Shown here: piece by piece, positions 53,151 through 64,000 of the stretch
How the letters are laid out: each line of letters starts with the position of its first letter
Position numbering within the stretch: position 1 is the first letter of the stretch
Origin: Siphlonurus alternatus
Lineage: Eukaryota; Arthropoda; Insecta; Ephemeroptera; Siphlonuridae
Length of the DNA stretch: 64,000 bases
NCBI GenBank assembly: GCA_949825025.1
Contig: OX463779.1
Location: 32,000,359 to 32,064,358, forward strand
Reading direction: 5' to 3'
Notes under the pieces: generated by a model
Databases searched by the model: none
Told to the model about the DNA's origin: nothing
Seen by the model: the letters and a program-made list of their open reading frames with translations, nothing else
Translations under genes and position numbers: made by a program

Positions 53151-53515
53151 ATAAACTAAAGCAAAGCAATTAAACTTTGAATATTTTGTTTTGAACTGCA
53201 GGCACAATTTCATTGCATTGTTATTCCATAACTCCAATATATTCTTTTGATTTCATCACAATTTCTATTTTGCTCTTGTATGGAATGTATACTAAACTCA
53301 AACTATTGAAAATAGTCAATAGAATAGGAATATAGTGAAAATATATAATACTTGATAATAGTAAAGCAAAAAAAGTTTAATAACATTTCATAGAATTACA
53401 TTAAATGTTATCACTTGTAGATTGGAAGTTACATAAAGGCGCTGACGTAGAGGATAAGTTATTTGTGGAAGAGGGTATGTAAAGCTATATAATATAATAG
53501 CTTGCACAGGATTAC
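53151..53515. other. AT-rich span, nothing recognised
   Basis: Would be intron if the minus-strand exon at 53516-53647 is real. No other signal is seen. Confidence 0.35.
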
Positions 53516-53647
53516 CAGGGGAGTGCTGCTAAGGGGGGCTGTTGGTGGCAATATTCCTTCATCGATGTCACTATCGCTAACGTAAGGAAAGCAATCTGCA
53601 TGCAGTCCCACTTTCCAGGGAATTAAGTCGCAGTCACTATCAGACAT
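53516..53647 (-). CDS. Possible first coding exon, unknown product
   Basis: On the minus strand an ATG (53647-53645) opens a 44-codon acidic sequence beginning MSDSDCDLIPWK and containing VSDSDIDEGILPP. It ends at CCCCTG followed by GTAATC, a possible splice donor. Upstream of the ATG lie a full CRE (TGACGTCA, 53650-53657) and an octamer ATGCAAAT (53661-53668) next to an AT-rich box. The segment is GC-richer than its surroundings. An upstream in-frame ATG would start within the CRE/octamer region and is less likely. No domain is recognised and no second exon was located. Confidence 0.3.
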
Positions 53648-53649
53648 TG

Positions 53650-53668
53650 TGACGTCACGTATTTGCAT
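53650..53668 (-). promoter_or_regulatory. CRE and octamer motifs upstream of the candidate exon
   Basis: TGACGTCA at 53650-53657 and ATTTGCAT (octamer on the minus strand) at 53661-53668 lie within 25 bases of the candidate ATG. Both are exact consensus words; regulation is inference. Confidence 0.35.
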
Positions 53669-55194
53669 ATTTAAATGAAATCAATTTTTTAAGAAATTGT
53701 GTCATAGTGCGTTCCCAAATAAATTCCGTCAGAAATGAGTATAAAGTTCATCATCACTGATTTTGTTTCTACATAAAAATAGCAGTAAAAATTTATGCAA
53801 AATTACAATCGTTATACTGCACCGATCACTATGTTCCATATTATTTATATTTTTAACTAACTGTACATGAGAAAATCCCAAATAATATATTATATACATG
53901 TATGTAAAATGTACTTTAATTTTAAATTTATTTTGCTTCATTACTTTCACTATAAGATACGTGATAAACATAATGTCAAAATTGGAATAATTTGATATTG
54001 ACTCAATAATTCATATTTTAAATGTAATAATTTTTTCTTACTGTTTGAAATAAAATTCCCCTGAAGATAAAGAAATTAAATAAAATATTAAAATTATATA
54101 GACTTGCAACTAAATTTAATGTAAACAAAATTTAACTAAAAGTTATTACGTTATATTATTTAATTTGTAAGTAAATTATATCCTGAATAAAATGATTAAT
54201 TGAACAATGTTTGCAGGGGTGTGATCATTGCTTTGTATCAACAAGGGTGCAAGAAAATGGTGGGGAGTGTCAACAATTTCATCCCCTAAGTACTCTGGTA
54301 TGTACCCTACGCAGCCAAGTGCACACTCACTCCCAAGTGCTGTATCGATGTTTTCACGCGGCAATAATGCATGCAAAACAAATAGATACGAGTTGTTGAT
54401 GCTCAACTAGTTACATGTTAGAATTGAATGCACGATTTAAATCGTAGGAGAAAATTAGCTTTTTAAACCTGAAGTATAAAAAAATAAAATTTTATAGTCA
54501 CTGAAGAAAATTAAATATTGCAATATTGCAAAAAGGATGTAAATAATGTATGGAAAATTTATATGACCAATTCTAATTAATTTCAACGAATAAGGTCATT
54601 AATTCGTAAAACATTATTAATTATTTTAGTCATTCATGTAATCAAATCTTCCGTAAAGTCCTAAGGTAAATAAAACTAAAAATGTATCCGATCTTAATAT
54701 TATGCATGTACATATACATATCCAGAACGACACAAAACGATGTGATTCTTGGCATTATCAGGTAGTCTGTGGAGATGTGGTGAACTCGAAGTGAAGTTGA
54801 ACTTTTTTTTTACAGTGGTCTTCTTATTTCTTATTATGAATTCTTACAAATTATGTTACAAAGTTACAAATCTTTGAATAATTTGAAATAAGGAAACATG
54901 GGTATAAAGTTTCATGCTGTCAGAGGTGTATAATAATATATTATAATATAAAATTATATTTATAATATTTATTTAAATTGTGTAATAAAAGAGACGTCAT
55001 ATTTAACTTGTTGAATGAAAATATAAGAAATTTTAGATTGGTGTAGGACGATGAGTTTAAAGGGTGGGGTTTTGAGGAGGTGGTTTGCCGCTGTATCAGC
55101 AACTTACTACCTGATTACGTTGCCTTCTGCCTCTCTCGACTGCTCGACAAGTGGGAGTCAAGACGAGTGGGAGGAGGGGGAGAATCCTGCAGGT

Positions 55195-55196
<2 letters not shown>
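53669..55196. other. AT-rich span with two GC-richer islands
   Basis: Islands at 54210-54410 (after a TTTGCAG acceptor-like word) and 55040-55190 contain 60-76 codon ORFs on both strands without motifs. The rest is AT-rich. Confidence 0.4.
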
Positions 55197-55237
<41 letters not shown>

Positions 55238-55322
55238 AGTGCAAGTTGTAGAGAGAGAGAGAGATTTAATCTTTCAGCAGAAGAAGCAACGTCTATATGT
55301 CTTGTAATCTACAACTTGCACT

Positions 55323-55414
<92 letters not shown>
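55197..55414. repeat. Inverted GA/CT microsatellite hairpin
   Basis: (AG)n plus GGGGAGTGCAAGTTGTAG (55234-55251) is the reverse complement of CTACAACTTGCACTCCCC (55309-55326) plus (CT)n up to 55414. This gives a snap-back whose stem includes the microsatellite itself. The loop is about 57 bases. Confidence 0.9.
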
Positions 55415-55417
<3 letters not shown>

Positions 55418-55784
55418 CACATCAAATTGCTGGGGAAATAGATAGATCATATCATCAAGGGAATAGAAAACTCAGACGATGTGCAATTCTACTCAGAATT
55501 GCTCGTATCTAAATCATTAAACAGAAAAAGAAATTGAGTCACGTATAAAAAAAAACTCATAAAGTAAGGTAATGTGCACTATTTTAGTACTTTTGATTAT
55601 CACAGATATTATCACATATATGTGTTTATTTTTCTCTTTAGTATTTTAAAAGTATACATTAATCGTAAAAAACAAAATTAAATTTTATAAATGAAAAATA
55701 AACACGAACGGTTTAATCACTATTATATAATAGCATTTATAAAAATAAATTAATTTAAATATTGCTACGTTTGATAGTAACATT

Positions 55785-55905
55785 GGGGGCGATTTATCAA
55801 AAAAGTTATCCAGAAAGGTTTTTTACTATCCGTGGTTAGTGTAGTTGATTTAGGCTGAATTAAACGTGTTATATAGATATTTGAGTATCTTCGTAATCGA
55901 GTTCA
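55785..55905. mobile_element. GATTCACGAA-family MITE, degraded copy
   Basis: GGGGGCGATTTATCAAAAAAG, GTTATCCAGAAAGG and CGTGGTTAGTGTAGTTGATTT match the family order. The right end (TATCTTCGTAATCGAGTTC) is decayed. Confidence 0.5.
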
Positions 55906-55918
55906 TAATGGATGGGAA

Positions 55919-57933
<2,015 letters not shown>

Positions 57934-58209
57934 ATGCACCTTGATTTTGTTCTGAAGTCGCCATTCCAAATTCTGCTCACTCATTCAATTCTTATAGTTG
58001 TTATAGTAGGCACTGCACACAATGCTAGCTTATACAATATAATGTCTCAAAACCCAACGACTTTTGTACATTCTCTAGAGACTATTGAAGCAGGCACAAT
58101 TTTCGTTCTAAATACACTAAAACAAAATAATGCAGACATGCGTATAACAAATGGACTTTATAGCATTTTTACTTACTATAAAGAAACTACAACTTACTTA
58201 GATACTTAG
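57934..58209 (+). CDS. Possible small secreted protein, unknown
   Basis: A 91-codon ORF of markedly higher GC than its flanks. Residues about 12-32 (ILLTHSILIVVIVGTA) are hydrophobic, with a plausible signal-peptidase site near HNA. The remainder (SLYNIMSQNPTTFVHSLETI, then FVLNTLKQNNADMRITNG) reads as a normal soluble protein. TATATAA lies a few bases upstream of the ATG and an AATAAA lies about 20 bases after the stop, compact enough for a small intron-less gene or a terminal exon. The LYNIMSQNP-TTFVHSLE stretch has faint similarity to fasciclin-type helices, too weak to name. It could be a real gene, a decayed exon or chance. Confidence 0.35.
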   Translation: MHLDFVLKSPFQILLTHSILIVVIVGTAHNASLYNIMSQNPTTFVHSLETIEAGTIFVLNTLKQNNADMRITNGLYSIFTYYKETTTYLDT

Positions 58210-58857
58210 AAGAAAAAAATACTAGAATAAAATATTTTTATTCAATGATTATTTGTCTTTACTTTATATTAAAAGTGAGAAAATTCTTAATGAATTAATT
58301 AAAAAACAAGTTATTCAATAAAATTGATAATGCAAAAAATAAAATATTTCAACTCTATTAACATTTGTATGATTTGTTGATCGGTTGATAGAAAATTTAC
58401 ATCTTGTTGAAATATAATGATATCTAATTAATGTATTTTTTTTTTCATGCTGAAGCAAATTTTATATAAATTTACATTTTGAAAGATATGATGAAATTTT
58501 AGATTAATTTTTACAAGAAGTCACATTAAATTCTGTTTAATACTGCTTGTAAATGTTACAAATTTCATCTTAACTGTCAAATCTTATTAATTTTATTCAT
58601 GCAATATTCTACTTTATATTATATAGAATAAAAGAAATTTAAGTTGAATACGAACAAGAAAAAATATAAAAAAATTATTTTGAGTTATACTGAATCCAAT
58701 TTCTGTGATCCAATAAATTTTTATTTATGTCTTTATATGAGAAAAAATTCTTGACGTTTTATTCTTAAACACAATATATTGTTTTTCGTTCCCTCTCTCT
58801 TTTTCCTTTAAAGTTAACAACAGTTTTATCCAGCCCGTTGGCATTGATTCATTGTGC
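58210..58857. other. AT-rich span, nothing recognised
   Basis: No coding or structural signal beyond the AATAAA just after the preceding ORF. Confidence 0.45.
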
Positions 58858-58962
58858 AAAGTGATTCAGCTCATTTGGTCCACCACTACTGCTTGTGGTA
58901 TTGCGTTCTCCCCTTGTGTGTCTGCAATATTACTGCAACAATACTACAACTTTCTTAGATAG
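58858..58962 (+). pseudogene. Possible CAP/SCP-domain fragment
   Basis: 34 codons to TAG read KVIQLIWSTTTACGIAFSPC and continue to LLQQYYNF. The CAP superfamily (CRISP/antigen 5/PR-1) has a conserved HFTQ-VW-T-CG-A signature followed by a NYYP-like segment. Here the His is replaced (KVIQLIW), yet TQ/LIW, TTTACG and YYNF keep their order and spacing. The block is short, with no upstream CAP exon nearby, so a decayed exon or retrocopy is the likeliest reading. Similarity is by eye only. Confidence 0.3.
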
Positions 58963-60640
58963 ACGAACCGCAATGCCACAAACACACAAAACAACCATAG
59001 AAAAAAAAATGATAAGGTAAGATAACAAATAAAAAAATGAAATTTTGAGCATATAACTTACACAAAAGAATAGAAAATCATATCATAACATTCTATCTAA
59101 CATATCTTTTTAATCTAATAGCCTTGCTTTGAGCTAGAATAACGAAATTCTCTTATGGGAATCGAGGGCTTCTTTTACGCTGTGGTTGCTGCTGCTCCTT
59201 GCAAAGCCTGGTAGCAGCAAGGCTACCAACCAAGTTTTCCCATTTACGTCTAAGCACCAACCTCCATTCACCTCAAGCAGATGGAATATAAGCCCCCCCC
59301 CCCCAGCATCCTCCCCCTACTCGACTCATTCAGCTCTTCGATCTATGTGCAGGAGGGAAATCTTTAATCTCTATTTCCTCTTCACCCCTACCAGCCGCCA
59401 CCACGTTTTTACCTTCCTAATCTAAGACGTTTAGAATATGAATTTACGAGAGGGTTTGAGAAGTTTATTGGCAATTGATTGTGTCAATTTTATATCAATA
59501 AATTTTAATATTTAATAATTTTTGGGTTTTATATGATAATAGTTGTAAACTATAGTTTTGTAATCCTAGAAAGTAACAAAAATAACAAATTCTTTTTTTC
59601 TTTTTCTGAATTTTTTATGTCTTATTAATAACCAACATCACCATGCCATTGACAAATAATATATTTATGAAAGTTTGTAAAAAAAAAATAAAAAAAAAAT
59701 AATAATAATAAAAAATAAAATAAGCACATTTAAGTTAAAGTAAAATGGAAGTTTCGGAGTCTCCAATTTTATCTATGGAGATTTTTATTCCAAGACTTTT
59801 TATTAGTACAGTTACAGTAAAAAAAAAAAAAAAAAAAATCGAATTAACACTTGGCATGTTTGAGAGTAGCCACTAGTTCACTCACCGTACTGAGCGGCAA
59901 CACTGCTTATTATTGTGGCTATAGGTGGACTCGAAGGAGGATCACCTCATCTGATCTCTAACAGTGTTGTCAGATAAGCCAAGCAAGTGAATTGATGCTG
60001 CTTTCTTCTTCATTTACGCATAACAAGTGTCCCAGTCTTATTTTCCTTGACTGTACATACTTGACAGCCAGAATACCTTTGATGTTCTTACAAATGTCTA
60101 CGTGTATATTTAAAGCGCACAAAAATGTAGAATTTTTTATTATAATTTCTTGAATAATTAAAAGTAACAATTTTGTATAATTTAAATGTAATTCACGAAC
60201 AAAAAGCAATTATAATAAAGTCTACAATAATTGTAATATCACATTTACATATTATACAAAATAAGAGATAAGAATAAAATATTGTATTTTAATAAGAAAT
60301 TATTCTCATTGAGATCTTATACTGTGTGTGATACAAAAAATATAAGTATAAAAACGTTTTGTGAATCCCAATTACTTTATTTCTCTCTTTTTTATATAAC
60401 AAGCGAATAATTTCCAATACTGAATATTTGAACTATGTAAAATTAGTCATGCGTACAACAGTGAATATATATTTTTTTGTCACAGATAGACAAAATAAAT
60501 GTAGGCGTATTAATTTGATTATCACTGAAAAAATAACCTGAAGCTCTGTACTTTTGTGTAGCAATTTTGTATTGCAATATTATAATTTTAAATACAGACT
60601 ACATGCGAAAAATGGAGTTATAATTATTATTTCAAACGTT
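58963..60640. other. AT-rich span with one GC-richer island
   Basis: An island at 59150-59430 contains a C tract (59297-59308) and a 79-codon ORF without motifs. An A tract lies at about 59820-59838. A further GC-richer patch at 59860-59990 is unassigned. Confidence 0.4.
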
Positions 60641-60654
60641 ATTTTATACCATAA

Positions 60655-60840
60655 AATTCGCACCTCAAGCGTTAGAAACTCAAAATTTAACAATTCGAGT
60701 GTTATTTTTTAATCCGACACTTATTAATCACTTGAAGTGTTATAAAACTTCCATTAAAAATCTTCACTTAAAGCGTTAGAAATTAATAAATAAGCAATTA
60801 ATACATTTAAGTATTAGAAATTCAGTACTTCAAGTGATTG
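60655..60840. repeat. Cluster of degenerate CACTTGAAGTGTTA words
   Basis: CTCAAGCGTTAGAAACTC, CACTTGAAGTGTTA, CACTTAAAGCGTTAGAAATT, TTTAAGTATTAGAAATTC and ACTTCAAGTG occur within about 180 bases. The internal style is like the word-filled ends of 50541-52504, but with a different sequence. Possibly the subterminal repeats of another transposon. Confidence 0.5.
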
Positions 60841-61024
60841 ATGGAAAAAAATAACTGGTAGTTTTCGCAGTGTTTTTTCTCTTCGGTTTTACCTGTGAGT
60901 ATAGGTTTAACATTTTACTTCTGAATAGTTCCTGTCTCAATGATAAATTATTTGACTGTACACATACAAATGGGTAGAGATGGAGAAGATGAGATGATTA
61001 TCTAGCTCTGTGTGTAAATTAACT

Positions 61025-61032
61025 GTGTAATC
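61025..61032. repeat. Left 8-bp target-site duplication
   Basis: GTGTAATC, repeated directly at 61777-61784 on the other side of the 744-bp element. Confidence 0.6.
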
Positions 61033-61776
61033 GAATCGCGGAAAAAAAACCCTCGGAAAAAAAACCCTTGTATTAAAAAACCCTTGAAAAAAAACCCTAG
61101 GAAAAAAAACCCTCGGGGATAAAAAACCCACGGAAAAAAAAACCCTTCGCTGAAGGAGCAGCCCCAAGGAGCATTCGTGGCGTAGTAGCGCGGTAGCGAG
61201 GTTTCACGGTGTGGGGAGCTCATCAAAATGTAGAAGTCTACGCGGCGATGTTGTGGAAGTTAACTATTATCTGTATATAGTAATTCCAACTGTGTTTTTA
61301 GTTAAAAATTATTTTAAAAACATATTTTTTCTAACTTCGAATATTATATATTGGATATAAAATAATTAAAATAAAAAAGTAATAAAACAAAAAAAGTCGT
61401 CGTCCTACTCGTATTATTATTATATAACATATAGACATAAAATGAACATTTGAAAATTATAATATCTTATAGGTTAAGTGATTCAATAATTATTATTAAC
61501 ATGACTAATGAGACTAATCAGATATATGATATCTTAAGTAATATATATATTATTGGAACATTATAATGATAATCTGTTAAAATAGGAAAAAAAATACAAA
61601 TGTGAAACCTCGCTACCGCGCTACTACGCCACGAATGCTCCTTGGGGCTGCTCCTTCAGCGAAGGGTTTTTTTTCCGCGGGTTTTTTTATCCCCAAGGGT
61701 TTTTTTTCCTAGGGTTTTTTTTCAAGGGTTTTTTAATACAAGGGTTTTTTTTCCGAGGGTTTTTTTTCCGCTTACC
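61033..61776. mobile_element. 744-bp fold-back DNA element with ~170-bp inverted arms
   Basis: The arms 61037-61207 and 61602-61770 are nearly perfect reverse complements. Each begins with eight or so blocks of AAAAAACCC-type sequence (CCCTCGG, CCCTTG, CCCTAGG, CCCACGG separated by A runs), followed by GAAGGAGCAGCCCCAAGGAG, CATTCGTGGCGTAGTAGCGC and GGTAGCGAGGTTTCAC. The 394-base loop is AT-rich and non-coding. Direct GTGTAATC copies flank it, consistent with an 8-bp target duplication as in hAT-type insertions. High arm identity suggests youth. The minus-strand Phe-rich ORFs across the arm are artefacts. Confidence 0.85.
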
Positions 61777-61784
61777 GTGTAATC
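61777..61784. repeat. Right 8-bp target-site duplication
   Basis: GTGTAATC, an identical direct copy of 61025-61032. Confidence 0.6.
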
Positions 61785-62359
61785 ATTCACGAGACAGATG
61801 GCTCACAATTTCAGCAATGTGTCAGCTCTCTCTTACTACATTTAATTTAAAACAGACTCAAAGAAAAAAAAATCTTGTAATCTGGGGCTATATTTTTTTC
61901 TTGTTATTTTATTTCAAATGTGTCAGGCTAATATTTTAATCTAAAAGTTTGAGATCTTGTGAAAAACATGCATATAAATTATTTACATATATTTCTTTCG
62001 TTTTATGTACGGTATTAAAATATAAGATTAAAGCGATTTACCAGATTTTTTATATAACATATTTATATTTGTTCATCTTTGACGATATTTCAACCCTCTT
62101 AAAATCTCCAGGGAATTTAAAAAGTATAATAATACAGTAAAAGAAAAAAATATGTATATATATAAATATTTTCTCCCTTTTTTTGAATTTGGTATATATT
62201 CAAGATCTAATAAGAAAAAGAGCCATCTATAATTTGATTTTAATGTTATACATTATAAATTTATCCATTGCTAATTTTTGGTAAAATTTATAAATGAACC
62301 TTAATTGTAGATTATCAATACAAGTTTATTCAGTATTTTTTATTGAATTGTTCCATAGA
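61785..62359. other. AT-rich span, nothing recognised
   Basis: No coding or structural signal is seen. Confidence 0.45.
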
Positions 62360-62448
62360 TTTAATCATCAACAATGGAAAATGTGCATGAGTTTTTTTTA
62401 TTGCAGAAATTATTAGCAGTGTACCAAATTTTGTTACTCTGAATTTTT
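62360..62448. mobile_element. AATGGACAAC-family MITE, truncated copy
   Basis: TTATTGCAGAAATTATTAG, GTACCAAATTTTGTTACTCT and GAATTTTT follow the order of the left arm of the element at 32047. The rest is missing and the copy runs straight into the 15-bp minisatellite. Confidence 0.6.
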
Positions 62449-62454
62449 GAATCA

Positions 62455-62599
62455 CGGACCAAATACCCCCGGACGAAATACCCCCGGACCAAATATCCCC
62501 GCCCGGACCGGACGAAATACCCCCGGACGAAATACTCCCGGACGAAATATCCCCGGACGAAATACTCCCGGACGAAATACCCCCGGACGAAATACCCCC
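62455..62599. repeat. 15-bp minisatellite, unit GGACGAAATACCCCC
   Basis: About nine to ten copies, with variants GGACCAAATACCCCC and GGACGAAATATCCCC and one irregular GCCCGGACC interruption. Abruptly GC-rich in AT-rich DNA. Confidence 0.95.
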
Positions 62600-62999
62600 T
62601 TGTAAGTGGAGAGGGGCGGGTGACCGACGCGGGAGGGGAAGTTGACTTTATTTATAAAGTCTGTTTTTCTGTCGTTTGTCTGACGTCACGCGTGTCGTAT
62701 TAAAGAAGGAAGTTAGTAACGCCATTTTTCACAACAAATATAATACATATTATGTAATATTCAAAGTATATTTATAGTTAATGCCGTATCAAGATCTCAA
62801 ATTGCGTCTTTAATTTTATTATACCAACACATACTCAAAATTGTGCCGCAAATAAACGATTTTTGTATATGCTATGCTTAATTTGATTGTGCGGCAATTA
62901 TAAATTGTCTCAGCGTTTTGCAGCAAGATTTTGAAGGCTTTTAAACGATTTTAGGTTTTTAAACCTAGGTGTGCCCCTAGCGATTTGAGCAAAGCCCGA
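62600..62999. other. Unassigned span between two minisatellites
   Basis: The first 110 bases are GC-richer and hold a TGACGTCA at 62691-62698. The remainder is AT-rich with no gene. Confidence 0.4.
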
Positions 63000-63004
63000 A
63001 ATTA

Positions 63005-63300
63005 ACAAATATTTCGGGCTTCGCTCATTTAAATTTGAACATTTCTAGAAGAGCTCAAATCGAAAAAAGCAATCCACGACGAGAAGTTTTATATCGGGCT
63101 TTGCTCATTTAAATTTGATCATTTCTAGAAGTGCTAAAATCGGAAAAAGCGAACCCCGACGAGAAGTTTTATTTCGGGGTTTGCTCATTTAAATTTGCTC
63201 ATTTCTAAAAGTGCCCAACTCGAAAAAAGCAACCCCGACGAGAATTTTTATTTCGGGCTTTGCTCACTGTTTTGATCATTTCTAGAAGTGCTCAAAGCAA
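63005..63300. repeat. 80-bp minisatellite, about 3.7 copies
   Basis: TTTCGGGCTTCGCTCATTTA recurs with the TCGGG landmark at 63014, 63094, 63174 and 63253. The unit also contains CATTTCTAGAAGTGCT, TCGAAAAAAGCAA and CCCCGACGAGAAGTTTTAT. Non-coding. Confidence 0.92.
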
Positions 63301-64000
63301 AATGAAAAATAATATTTGGAAATTGTGCCGTATTATATAGCAATAAATAATAAAATAATGTAAATTTAATAATATTTTAATTATATATCACTTTTTTAAT
63401 TTATTAATAAAAATACAAATTTAACATTAATAGCGGGTAAAGTATTTTTTTTTTATTAAAACATTTATTTCTGTATTATTCAAGTCATATTGAAAGAAAT
63501 TAACACGATTTTTTCACACTGAGAGACACTTTTAATTTTTTTTATAATTAAAGGGTATGATTACAATTTATATACTCTAGCAATGAATTCCAGGTAGCAG
63601 ATGAACAATTTCTAAGTTCAGACGACGTACCATGCACTCATGACAAAGAAAAGGGTGTTTCAGATCAGCAGCAGCATTAGCAAATTCAAAGCAAAGTTTT
63701 GTGTTTTGCAACTACAAGAAAGGTTATCAATCTAAAACATATATGTTGTGCAAAGAAAAAATTTAGATGAAATTTAAAATGCCATGATAGAAATCCCTGC
63801 AAAAATAAGTCAAGTTCAGGTAATAATAAGATCAGGTAATATTTATTTATTTATTTATTTTAAATTAGTAGGTTTGGTACTATCTTGAGGAGCTCTTTGC
63901 TCCTTAGCAAGTTCTGTAAATGAAGTTAAAATGATTTTATAATATATCAGCTGTAAAAAAATTATTTAAATTAACTATAACATACAATATTAATATAAAA
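63301..64000. other. AT-rich right edge, nothing recognised
   Basis: Includes a short ATTT run near 63838-63860. No gene is seen up to the window edge. Confidence 0.45.

Noticed and set aside
61033..61160. Telomeric repeat tract (AAACCCT)
   Set aside because: Blocks are irregular (CCCTCGG, CCCTTG, CCCTAGG, CCCACGG) with variable A runs and are mirrored in the second arm of a transposon-like element.
60937..61226. Phe/Gly-rich minus-strand ORFs
   Set aside because: Translation of the A-run plus CCCT blocks of the fold-back arm.

Overview
The window looks like non-coding, repeat-rich DNA from a eukaryote, most likely an arthropod (crustacean or insect). It is strongly AT-rich, with long GA/CT, AT and ATACA microsatellites, a full-length APE-type LINE, and several families of short palindromic (MITE-like) elements. 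No bacterial gene organisation is present. No complete host gene, rRNA, tRNA or CRISPR array could be supported. The species cannot be named from the sequence.

Region by region: 1-1776 is AT-rich with no gene. 1777-about 6470 is a two-ORF non-LTR retrotransposon. ORF1 (1797-3263) is a proline-rich protein built around a macrodomain that resembles the ADP-ribosyl-glutamate hydrolase TARG1/OARD1. ORF2 (3257-6136) is an intact apurinic-like endonuclease plus reverse transcriptase with a C-terminal zinc knuckle. The two ORFs overlap by 7 bases in a -1 relation, and ORF2 has no useful ATG start. About 8735-18640 is one very large fold-back structure: two roughly 2 kb inverted arms flank about 39 tandem copies of a 134-144 bp unit (about 11205-16623). 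The arms and units are rich in the words TCCCGA and TGACGTCA.

18.6-50 kb is AT-rich DNA with microsatellites and scattered palindromic elements. These include a GGGTGCGATTCACGAA family (five copies plus a half copy), an AATGGACAAC-ended family (two full copies and one partial), a 280 bp palindrome family near 25.4 and 27.1 kb, and a near-perfect 49-nt-arm hairpin at 28.8 kb. A 1.96 kb element (50541-52504) is filled with degenerate TGTGTAAGAT/ACACACTT words. A 744 bp fold-back element (61033-61776) has 170 bp arms made of AAACCCT-like blocks and an apparent 8-bp target duplication. A 15-bp and an 80-bp minisatellite lie near the right edge.

Small coding-looking islands with higher GC than their surroundings may be exons, pseudogenes or retrocopies: a possible terminal exon at 22691-22878 (+), a two-frame remnant at 52927-53150 (+), a possible first exon with CRE and octamer sites at 53516-53647 (-), a 91-codon ORF with a signal-like N-terminus at 57934-58209 (+), and a CAP/SCP-like fragment at 58858-58962 (+). 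All are tentative. The only genes that clearly work together are the two LINE ORFs: ORF2 supplies target-primed reverse transcription, and ORF1 would be the RNP partner with an unexpected ADP-ribose-related domain.
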